Positions 23,928 to 31,094 of a DNA stretch of 31,160 nt are shown here, piece by piece. The first letter of the stretch is position 1, and each line of letters begins with the position of its first letter. The position numbers and the translations under genes were made by a program. Source of the DNA: a virus; IMG/VR virus record IMGVR_UViG_3300027754_000303, positions 1 to 31,160 of that record. The stretch is one strand, 5' to 3'. The notes under the pieces are model-generated. The model saw nothing but the letters and a program-made list of their open reading frames with translations. It did not search any database and was not told the DNA's origin.

Positions 23928-25715
23928 ATGAGTTATATAGATAGTTTAGTACAAGAAATGGGATGGGTAAAAGATGTAGATTATCCATCGTGGGGTCATA
24001 ATGAGGTATATGTAAAAACTATATCCAAAGGATACTTGCAAGATGGTGAGAAACCAAAGGATGCCTATTGGCGTGTATCTACAAAGATTGCACAAAGATT
24101 GGGTAAACCACAATTGGCAACAAAGTTCTTTGATTATATTTGGAAAGGGTGGTTGTGTTTAGCAACGCCTGTATTATCAAACACAGGTACAGATAGAGGT
24201 TTACCTATTAGTTGTTTTGGCATTGACGTAGGTGATAGTATCTATGAAATTGGTTCAAAGAATTTAGAGTTGATGTTATTGGCAAAGCATGGTGGTGGGG
24301 TTGGTATTGGTATAAACCAAATCAGACCAGCAGGTGCAAAGATTACAGGCAACGGAACATCGGATGGTGTAGTTCCATTTTGTAAAATCTATGACTCAAC
24401 TATATTAGCAACAAACCAGGGTTCAGTTCGTAGAGGTGCAGCATCTGTAAATATGAATATTGACCATAAGGATTTTGAAGATTGGTTGGAGATTAGAGAA
24501 CCCAAAGGAGATGTAAACCGTCAATCACTAAACATGCATCAATGTGCGGTGGTAGGTGATAAGTTTATGAATAAGTTGCAAGAAGGAGAATCGGAAGCAA
24601 GAAGAAAGTGGAGTAAACTATTACAAAAAAGAAAGGCAACGGGTGAACCATACATTATGTTTAAGGGAAATGTAAACAAACAAAATCCAGAAGCGTATAA
24701 AAAGAATGGATTAAAGGTTTTTATGACCAATATTTGTAGTGAAATTGTATTACACACAGATGAATCACATTCGTTTGTTTGTTGTTTAAGTTCTTTGAAT
24801 TTGGCTAAATACGATGAGTGGAAAGATACTGATTTAGTCTATACTGCTACGATGTTTTTAGATGGTGTTCTTGAAGAGTTTGTACAGAGAGCCAAAGGAT
24901 TAGTTGGATTTGATAATTCAGTTCGTTCAGCCACTAAAGGACGTGCTCTTGGATTAGGAGTTTTAGGGTGGCATACATACCTACAACAAAAGGGTATTCC
25001 GTTTGAAGGATTGCAAGCACAATTTGAAACTCGTAAGATTTTCTCTCAAATGAAAATTGAAAGCGAAAGAGCAAGTAGAGATATGGCAGCTGAATTGGGA
25101 GAACCCCTATGGTGTAGAGATACAGGTTTCCGTAATACTCACTTGAGAGCAGTAGCACCAACAGTATCTAACTCTAAATTAAGTGGTAATGTAAGTAGTG
25201 GTATTGAACCGTGGGCAGCTAATGTATTTACAGAACAAACTGCAAAGGGAACATTCATTCGTAAGAACCCAGAGTTAGAAAGGGTGTTAAGAAAAATGAC
25301 TAAAAACACCAAAGAAGTTTGGGATAAGATTTTAGCAGATGGTGGTTCGGTACAAGATTTAGATTTTTTGGATGAGTGGTGTTTTGTAGATACAAAGTTG
25401 GTAGAATGTAATGAAGTATCACACGAAAATAATTACAAATGTAGTTCGGTCAAAGATGTATTTAAAACATTCAAAGAAATTAACCAATTAGATTTAGTAA
25501 AGCAAGCAGGTGTAAGACAACAATACATAGACCAATCAGTTTCTCTAAATCTAGCATTCCCTGCAACTGCAGAGCCAAAATGGATAAATCAAGTAACTAT
25601 GGAAGCTTGGAAACAAGGAGTTAAGACTCTTTACTATATGAGAACAGAAAGTGTATTAAGAGGAGACATTGCGGCAAGAGCAATGGACCCTGAATGTGTA
25701 GCTTGTGAAGGATAA
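23928..25715 (+). CDS. nrdA: Ribonucleotide reductase class I alpha subunit, compact form
   Basis: 595 residues against 761 in E. coli; the N-terminal ATP-cone (overall activity site) is missing. Catalytic features are complete: C96 in LPISCFGID and C284 in FVCCLSSLN (redox pair), N267-x-C269-x-E271 in TNICSEIVL (active site), Y569-Y570 in TLYYMRTES (radical relay) and the C-terminal swinging pair C590/C593 (ECVACEG). It converts NDPs to dNDPs with NrdB, re-reduced by thioredoxin, which is encoded three genes downstream. Absence of the ATP-cone should make it insensitive to dATP shut-down, useful during phage replication. ATG 23928 follows the endonuclease stop by 5 nt. Confidence 0.94.
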   Translation: MSYIDSLVQEMGWVKDVDYPSWGHNEVYVKTISKGYLQDGEKPKDAYWRVSTKIAQRLGKPQLATKFFDYIWKGWLCLATPVLSNTGTDRGLPISCFGIDVGDSIYEIGSKNLELMLLAKHGGGVGIGINQIRPAGAKITGNGTSDGVVPFCKIYDSTILATNQGSVRRGAASVNMNIDHKDFEDWLEIREPKGDVNRQSLNMHQCAVVGDKFMNKLQEGESEARRKWSKLLQKRKATGEPYIMFKGNVNKQNPEAYKKNGLKVFMTNICSEIVLHTDESHSFVCCLSSLNLAKYDEWKDTDLVYTATMFLDGVLEEFVQRAKGLVGFDNSVRSATKGRALGLGVLGWHTYLQQKGIPFEGLQAQFETRKIFSQMKIESERASRDMAAELGEPLWCRDTGFRNTHLRAVAPTVSNSKLSGNVSSGIEPWAANVFTEQTAKGTFIRKNPELERVLRKMTKNTKEVWDKILADGGSVQDLDFLDEWCFVDTKLVECNEVSHENNYKCSSVKDVFKTFKEINQLDLVKQAGVRQQYIDQSVSLNLAFPATAEPKWINQVTMEAWKQGVKTLYYMRTESVLRGDIAARAMDPECVACEG

Positions 25716-25731
25716 ACTAAATAATAATGTT

Positions 25732-26460
25732 ATGGGTGAGAATATTTCAAATAAAAATAAAGAATTGACCGAAAAAATAAAAGAAGAAATTATTGAGAAG
25801 CCGAAAGGACCAATTAAATTTCAAATTCAACTTAACGAAGAACAAAAAGAAGCAAAGGAGAAAATCCTAAATAACGCAATTACAATATTAAGTGGTAAAG
25901 CAGGTAGTGGTAAAACATTACTTGCTTGCCAAGTAGCATTGGATATGTTATTTAAGAAAACGGTACATAAAATCATCATCACTCGCCCAACGGTAAGTAA
26001 AGAAGAGATTGGTTTCTTACCAGGTGATTTAAGAGAAAAGATGGAACCGTGGATGCAACCTGTTTATTCTAATTTTTATCAATTGTATAACAAAGAAAAG
26101 ATTGATAAGATTTTAGAAAACGGACAAGTTGAGATTGTACCCCTTGCATTTATGCGAGGTAGAACTTTTTTAGATGCATTTATTATAGTAGATGAAGCAC
26201 AGAATTGTACTAATGACCAGATGGAAATGATTACATCTCGTTTGGGATTACGAAGCAAGATGGTTGTATGTGGCGATTCACAACAAGTAGATTTAAAATA
26301 TAAAGGAGAAAGTGGATTTAAGTTTTTAGTTACTGCTGCAAAGAAGATTAAAGATATGGATTCACAAACTCTATTAACAAACCACAGACATCCTGTTGTT
26401 GACGCCCTATTAGATGCATATGATGAATTTAAAGAAAAACAAAATAAAGAAGGAAGATAA
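25732..26460 (+). CDS. phoH: PhoH-like ATPase
   Basis: 242 residues from ATG 25732; an in-frame GTG at 25705 overlapping nrdA would add nine and is less likely. Walker A GKAGSGKT at 55-62, Walker B IIVDEAQN at 151-158, and the PhoH-typical KIIITRPTVS, GFLPGDLREKMEPW and CGDSQQVDLK (sensor) motifs and TNHRHPVVDALLD. This superfamily 1-like ATPase is common in phages. RNA or nucleic acid remodelling is proposed for the family but the role in infection is not settled. Placed between nrdA and thioredoxin. Confidence 0.9.
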   Translation: MGENISNKNKELTEKIKEEIIEKPKGPIKFQIQLNEEQKEAKEKILNNAITILSGKAGSGKTLLACQVALDMLFKKTVHKIIITRPTVSKEEIGFLPGDLREKMEPWMQPVYSNFYQLYNKEKIDKILENGQVEIVPLAFMRGRTFLDAFIIVDEAQNCTNDQMEMITSRLGLRSKMVVCGDSQQVDLKYKGESGFKFLVTAAKKIKDMDSQTLLTNHRHPVVDALLDAYDEFKEKQNKEGR

Positions 26461-26462
26461 AA

Positions 26463-26723
26463 ATGATTAGTGTAAAGAAATTTTCAGCAACATGGTGTGG
26501 ACCATGCAAAACATTAAAGCCAATTTTTGAAGAGGTTAAGCAAGCCATTAGTGGTGTTCAATTTGAAGAATACGATGTAGATTCACAACACGAAATAGCA
26601 TCAAAATACAATATCCGTTCAGTTCCTACTGTCATTATTGAAAAAGATGGTAAAGAAGTTCAACGATTTGCAGGTGTATCATCTAAAATTGCATACATCA
26701 ACGCTATTAACGAAAGTTTGTAG
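26463..26723 (+). CDS. Thioredoxin
   Basis: 86 residues, a compact thioredoxin. Active site W11-C-G-P-C15-K at the end of the first strand, cis-proline SVPTVII, and final KIAYINAINESL helix. The WCGPC motif is the classical thioredoxin type rather than glutaredoxin. It most likely re-reduces the C-terminal cysteine pair of the phage NrdA, two genes upstream. The ATG at 26463 follows the PhoH stop by 2 nt. Last gene before a hairpin and a host-type promoter, so it ends the precursor operon. Confidence 0.93.
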   Translation: MISVKKFSATWCGPCKTLKPIFEEVKQAISGVQFEEYDVDSQHEIASKYNIRSVPTVIIEKDGKEVQRFAGVSSKIAYINAINESL

Positions 26724-26730
26724 TAAAAAA

Positions 26731-26750
26731 TTAGGATAAGTCTTAATTTA
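26731..26750 (+). terminator. Weak terminator-like hairpin after thioredoxin
   Basis: Stem TTAGGA (26731-26736) and TCTTAA (26741-26746) with one G-T pair, loop TAAG, followed by TTTA. Weak alone; listed because it repeats the hairpin-in-promoter layout seen at 13012 and 17391. Confidence 0.4.
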
Positions 26751-26762
26751 TTCGTATCTTTG
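26731..26762 (+). promoter_or_regulatory. Bacteroidota-type promoter for the modification cluster
   Basis: TTAG (26731-26734, one mismatch to TTTG), 20-nt spacer, TATCTTTG (26755-26762). The next ATG is at 26779, leaving a leader of roughly ten bases. It separates the TS-like/AsnB/PLP operon from the precursor operon. Confidence 0.65.
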
Positions 26763-26778
26763 TAAAAATTAAAATGTT

Positions 26779-27477
26779 ATGACAGTTATAGAAGCAGTAT
26801 CACCGGGTGATGCTTGGGTAAAAGTATCCAAATACATATTGGCAAACGGAATAAAGGTTGGTGACCTTACGGAAGAATTGAATGTAATGACAGAAATTAC
26901 ACAATTCCAAAGTGATGAATGGTTTGACCAACATTTTAGAGATGTAATGGGTGATGATAGAATTGATTTCGCATCATCTGTTACATTTGTAGAACCACAA
27001 CCTAAAAAACCAATCAACGATTTCTTTGCAGCAGAAGAAGGTTTAGAATATACCTTTATCAAAGACCATTGGCACGATTCCTATTGGGGAAGAATGATTG
27101 CTTGGCAAGGAACATTTAATCAGGTTGAAAATGTAATCAAAATCTTAAAAACAGGTAAAGCAGTAAAACGATGTGAGTTAATAGTGTTTGACCCATCACG
27201 TGATGCACGCAACCCATACTCACAACCTTGTATGTTGGGTATTGATATTAAACCTCGTAATGGTAAATTATATTTAACTGCAATGTTGCGTTCAAATAGA
27301 GTATCTAAAAGTGGTTATGCTGATTATTCTGCGTTAGTAAAGTTAGGTAAATTCCTAGCCAAAGAATCTAATTTAGAATTGGAAAAAGTTAGTATATTGG
27401 CTCACTCTTGTCATATTGGTAAGATGAACGATGAAACTAAAAAAACAAATAAGTTATTAGAAATCCTAAATAAATAA
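26779..27477 (+). CDS. Thymidylate synthase superfamily enzyme, possible dCMP hydroxymethylase
   Basis: 232 residues, shorter than bacterial ThyA (264) and nearer archaeal-type TS. The C-terminal half aligns without gaps to E. coli TS by eye: catalytic C151 in SQPCMLGID (C146), R171-S172 in MLRSNR (R166-S167), H212 in SCHIGKMN (H207). D182 stands where TS has N177; Asp here is the hallmark of enzymes acting on dCMP, such as T4 dCMP hydroxymethylase. Two other TS residues differ: D169 becomes R174 and Y209 becomes G214. So the fold and nucleophile are kept while substrate recognition has changed. First gene after a host-type promoter, followed 1 nt later by the asparagine synthetase-like gene. 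Confidence 0.75.
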   Translation: MTVIEAVSPGDAWVKVSKYILANGIKVGDLTEELNVMTEITQFQSDEWFDQHFRDVMGDDRIDFASSVTFVEPQPKKPINDFFAAEEGLEYTFIKDHWHDSYWGRMIAWQGTFNQVENVIKILKTGKAVKRCELIVFDPSRDARNPYSQPCMLGIDIKPRNGKLYLTAMLRSNRVSKSGYADYSALVKLGKFLAKESNLELEKVSILAHSCHIGKMNDETKKTNKLLEILNK

Positions 27478-27478
27478 T

Positions 27479-28984
27479 ATGTGTGGGATTGTAGCAACCA
27501 TTGGTTATACAAAAGAAGATGTGAATGAAATGTTGGAAATCATTTCACACAGAGGTAGAGATAATCGTGGTATTATGGAGTTTCAGTATAATGATAAGAA
27601 CATTATATTAGGACATAATCGTCTATCTATCAACGATACATCACCATTAGGTAATCAACCAATGGAATACGAAGGTGTGCAGTTAGTGGTAAATGGTGAG
27701 ATATGGAACTACCCACAACTACGAAATGAGTATGAGGAAAGAGGTTATACATTTAAATCAAACTCTGACTCTGAAATTATTTTATTCCTATATAAAGAGA
27801 ACGAACTTAAAAGATTAAGTGGTATGTTTTCGTTTGTTATATATGATGAAAACAAACTAATTTTATCACGAGATTGGGTAGGTAAATTACCTTTATATAT
27901 TTTTAATAATGGTAGTTACATAATAGCAAGTGAATTAAAATCAATAATAAATACACACAAAGGTGCTGATATAAAGTTTGTTCCTAAAAACTCTTTGGTA
28001 GAGATTAATTTGGATACAAATAAAATAGATGTCCATAGTAACTATTACTTTAATTTTAGTAATGATATTACAAATTTACCAACACGAGAAGAGGTTGGAC
28101 AAAAAACATATCAGTTATTAAGAGATGCGGTAGATAAAAGGTTATTATCAGATGTCCCAATTGCTACATCATTGAGTGGGGGTATTGATTCTGCAGTTAT
28201 TACTTATTTACTTTCTACAAAAATACCTAACTTAAAAGCATACACAATTGCGTTTGACCAGTCATCACCTGATTTACAAAAAGCAAGAGTATGTGCAAAG
28301 CATTTAGGAGTAGAATTAGTAGAGGTATTTGTTCCGCGAGATGAAGAATTATTAAAGCAAAGATTTATAGATTCAATTAGAGTGATTGAATATCCATCAA
28401 CAGTCCAAATGGAAGTGGGAATCCTACAATCATTTATTGCTGAACAGATGGCAAAGGATGGAATCAAAGTTGCATTTAGTGGAGAAGGTAGTGATGAATC
28501 GTATGGTTCGTATGGTATGATTCGTATGTTTAGTAAGAAGCCTGATTGGAGTGATATTAGAAAAAAACTATTTGAAAAGCAATACTATGGTAATTTGTTA
28601 AGAGGTAATACTATCTTTATGAATTATGGAACAATCGAATTACGTTGCCCATTCTTTGATACTGATTTTTTAGATTTTACAACAAACCTAACAGATGAGT
28701 TTTTATCAAAAGGAAGTCAATGGAAGTTGCCATTAGCAGATGCATTTAGACCATATCTACCAGAAGAAATTATTGAGCAAGAAAAGAGGGCATTTCAAAA
28801 AGGAACTAATTTCAAACAATATATTGAAGAACTTATATTAAATGATTCCAATATAAATTTCCGTAATCGTAAAAATATGTTGCACGTCATTGGTGATAAT
28901 TTTGAAAAAATAAATGGATTCTCACATAAGAAAATGAAAGCAGAATTGACATCAACTAATATGGGGATTTACCAGTGGATTTAA
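27479..28984 (+). CDS. asnB: Glutamine-dependent asparagine synthetase-like amidotransferase
   Basis: 501 residues (E. coli AsnB 554). N-terminal class II glutaminase: C2 exposed after Met removal (MCGIVATIGY), SHRGRDNRG, HNRLS (R48), NGEIWNY (N72, G73) and SDSEI (D97). C-terminal ATP pyrophosphatase: SGGIDS at 232-237 and FSGEGSDESYGSYG. All key residues of both halves are present, so it should hydrolyse glutamine and amidate an adenylated carboxylate. The substrate may be aspartate or, given its neighbours, a carboxylated intermediate of base modification. It overlaps the next gene by 10 nt, so tight co-expression. Confidence 0.9.
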   Translation: MCGIVATIGYTKEDVNEMLEIISHRGRDNRGIMEFQYNDKNIILGHNRLSINDTSPLGNQPMEYEGVQLVVNGEIWNYPQLRNEYEERGYTFKSNSDSEIILFLYKENELKRLSGMFSFVIYDENKLILSRDWVGKLPLYIFNNGSYIIASELKSIINTHKGADIKFVPKNSLVEINLDTNKIDVHSNYYFNFSNDITNLPTREEVGQKTYQLLRDAVDKRLLSDVPIATSLSGGIDSAVITYLLSTKIPNLKAYTIAFDQSSPDLQKARVCAKHLGVELVEVFVPRDEELLKQRFIDSIRVIEYPSTVQMEVGILQSFIAEQMAKDGIKVAFSGEGSDESYGSYGMIRMFSKKPDWSDIRKKLFEKQYYGNLLRGNTIFMNYGTIELRCPFFDTDFLDFTTNLTDEFLSKGSQWKLPLADAFRPYLPEEIIEQEKRAFQKGTNFKQYIEELILNDSNINFRNRKNMLHVIGDNFEKINGFSHKKMKAELTSTNMGIYQWI

Positions 28985-29817
28985 TACAAACACCAATCCA
29001 AATTTACGAACTAAAAGGGCGTAAAGTTCACGTTAAGCGAGATGATTTAATAGGTGATGGGAAAGTATTACCACGTTGGGCAAAGATTGAAGGTATTCGT
29101 AGAATATTACAGAGTGAAACAATTGATAAATCAAAACCATTAGCACATTTATCTGTATATGGTAGTTGGACTGGATGGGTTTTATCTCAATTATGTAAAG
29201 AAGAAGGTATTGAGTTTATATCAGCATACCCAGATACACAAAAGTATCCACCAAATCTTTTAGAAAAAATAAAAGAAAACGGAGCAACCCTATTTCCAAT
29301 GAAACCAAATATGATGGCTTTGTTGAGTAATAAATTATCAGGTATTGCTAAAACAAATGGGTGGCAGTTGTTACCATACGCATTTAATCATCCAATGTAT
29401 GTTGATTATATGGCTAGTAGAATGGATGAGGTATTACAGAACGAAGATTTTGACCATTTAGTTGTTTCGATGGGAGCAGGTGTAACTTGTTCAGGTTTGA
29501 TTAGAAGATTTTTAGAATACAAAGATTGGAAAGATATTCTAAAAAATAAAAGACAAGTGCACGGAATTACAATGTCATCAATTAACTCAACTAGAAATAT
29601 ATTAGAATACAATAAAGCCGGTGATATAAACAACGTCCATATTTACAAATCACCATACGCATTTGATGATATGATGCCAAATTATGAAGTCCCATTTGAT
29701 TGTAATGAATTTTGGGATAAGAAAATGTGGTATTGGTTAGATGAAAATATACAAAAATTAGATGGTAAAATTCTATTTTGGAATATTGGTGGTTCTTACA
29801 TAAAAAGTTTAGAATAA
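28975..29817 (+). CDS. Fold-type-II PLP-dependent enzyme (ACC deaminase / D-cysteine desulfhydrase-like)
   Basis: 280 residues. N-terminal HVKRDDLIGDG matches the IKRDDL opening of this family. Candidate Schiff-base lysine K37 in LPRWAKIEGIRRIL, where relatives have GGNKxRKLE. AHLSVYGSWTGWVLSQL corresponds to the Ser/Asn loop and VVSMGAGVTCSGL (163-175) to the phosphate-binding glycine loop. The Asn before the lysine and GGN of typical members are replaced, and the protein is shorter (about 330 in relatives), so the substrate has probably changed. GTG start at 28975 inside the previous gene; the frame has no ATG there. Likely acts on an amino acid or amino-acid-modified nucleotide; inferred. 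Confidence 0.72.
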   Translation: MDLIQTPIQIYELKGRKVHVKRDDLIGDGKVLPRWAKIEGIRRILQSETIDKSKPLAHLSVYGSWTGWVLSQLCKEEGIEFISAYPDTQKYPPNLLEKIKENGATLFPMKPNMMALLSNKLSGIAKTNGWQLLPYAFNHPMYVDYMASRMDEVLQNEDFDHLVVSMGAGVTCSGLIRRFLEYKDWKDILKNKRQVHGITMSSINSTRNILEYNKAGDINNVHIYKSPYAFDDMMPNYEVPFDCNEFWDKKMWYWLDENIQKLDGKILFWNIGGSYIKSLE

Positions 29818-29822
29818 ATTAT

Positions 29823-29853
29823 TTTGTTTTTAAAAAAAAATGTATTATATTTG
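29823..29853 (+). promoter_or_regulatory. Bacteroidota-type promoter for the methyltransferase-like gene
   Basis: TTTG (29823-29826), 19-nt spacer, TATATTTG (29846-29853). The ATG at 29858 begins 4 nt after the -7 box, suggesting a leaderless transcript, as at 13049. Confidence 0.7.
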
Positions 29854-29857
29854 AATT

Positions 29858-31090
29858 ATGTATTTAGACTATTTTGACAAGTATAAGGGGATGACCCCTT
29901 ACCTCCATATTCCAAAAGAAGAGTGGACATATATTAAAGACACGTTTGATAAAGAAGACGTGAAAGAAACTCTTGGACAAGTTTTAATGGAGTATCCAAT
30001 TCCATATGCCGAACTAACTGAAAAGGATGCACGAAGTGAATATCTAGCAACAAAAGGCATCCGTCATCAAAACCTTATGGTAGAAGGTGAATGGTTTCCA
30101 CGTAAGGCATCCGAATCCCGTTACCCAATAACTTACAACGGAAAGAATTTATACTTCCGTAGATTGAATACTGGCAACGCGGCATCAAATTACTTTCAAC
30201 AGGCAAATCGTTGGAGCGTGGATGGGACGGTCTCGCCAGGCCCGAAAAGAACTTGGGAAACAAAAGAATTTATGCATTCACTTATGGGTGGGTTATATAC
30301 TTTAAAGTTTGAAGAAATAAATAGAAATACATTACGAGTTTGTTTGAGTTTAAGAAAGTATATCTGCTCTCAATTCAAACCTAATGTAGCAAAAGCTCTG
30401 TATGATTTTGTGGGAGCAAAGAATGTACTAGATTTTTCAGCAGGATGGGGAGATAGATTGTGTGGATTTATGGCATCAGAAAACGGAGAACATTATGTAG
30501 GTATTGACCCGCGTAAAGAAAACCACCCAATTTACGAACAACAGGCAGAGTTCTATAAAAAGAATAACGGTTTCTTTGAAACAGAAAAAAGAGCTACATT
30601 CCACGAATCACCTGCTGAAGATTTTGATTTCACACAATATCCAGATTACTTTGATATTGTATTTACATCACCACCATACTTTAATGTGGAGAGATACTCA
30701 TACGATGATACACAAAGTTGGGTAAGATATAAAAACATAGATGCTTGGAATGAGTTGTTTCTACACAAAGTAATTAATAACTTATGGCCATCAATCCGTA
30801 AGGGTGGGTATTTGGCAGTAAATATTGCCGATGTGTACGCATCCTCAAAAGGAGATGGTAAAGGGTATCAGGAGATTACAAACCCTATGAATGATTTTAT
30901 AGGAACAATGCCAGGTGCAGAGTATCAAGGATGTTTAGGCATGGAAATGGCTAAAAGACCGGGCAGTATTGGAGCAGGTGCAATGATTGAAGGTGATGAA
31001 GCTAGATTCACCGAAGAAGAAATCGAAAAAGCAAAAGAAAATATTGGTAAAACATTCTGCGAACCTGTTTGGGTGTGGAGAAAAATGTAA
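29858..31090 (+). CDS. SAM-dependent amino-methyltransferase-like protein with novel N-terminal region
   Basis: 410 residues. The C-terminal half has SAM-binding motif I NVLDFSAGWGDRLCGF (189-204), the acidic VGIDPRK after it, and motif IV FTSPPYFNVERYS (269-281), the SPPY catalytic signature of N4-cytosine/N6-adenine DNA methyltransferases, then GGYLAVNIADVY. The N-terminal ~185 residues (GMTPYLHIPKEEW, IRHQNLMVEGEWFPRKASES, LYFRRLNTGNAASNYFQQAN) are not a target domain I know. A second copy of this gene begins 5 nt after its stop, and its N-terminus matches from the first residues, which supports the ATG at 29858 over the later one at 29891. Could methylate DNA, or a nucleotide or base intermediate. 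Confidence 0.75.
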   Translation: MYLDYFDKYKGMTPYLHIPKEEWTYIKDTFDKEDVKETLGQVLMEYPIPYAELTEKDARSEYLATKGIRHQNLMVEGEWFPRKASESRYPITYNGKNLYFRRLNTGNAASNYFQQANRWSVDGTVSPGPKRTWETKEFMHSLMGGLYTLKFEEINRNTLRVCLSLRKYICSQFKPNVAKALYDFVGAKNVLDFSAGWGDRLCGFMASENGEHYVGIDPRKENHPIYEQQAEFYKKNNGFFETEKRATFHESPAEDFDFTQYPDYFDIVFTSPPYFNVERYSYDDTQSWVRYKNIDAWNELFLHKVINNLWPSIRKGGYLAVNIADVYASSKGDGKGYQEITNPMNDFIGTMPGAEYQGCLGMEMAKRPGSIGAGAMIEGDEARFTEEEIEKAKENIGKTFCEPVWVWRKM

Positions 31091-31094
31091 TCTA

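Noticed and set aside
26779-27477. Ordinary thymidylate synthase for dTMP supply
   Set aside because: Not excluded, but D182 for Asn177 and loss of the Asp169 and Tyr209 equivalents argue against it as first choice.
29821-29845. T-run followed by A-run as a terminator after the PLP gene
   Set aside because: Only an A/T stem without G-C pairs; better explained as the promoter spacer.
30504-30725. His/Thr-rich plus-strand frame inside the methyltransferase gene
   Set aside because: Out-of-frame reading over motif IV of the supported gene.
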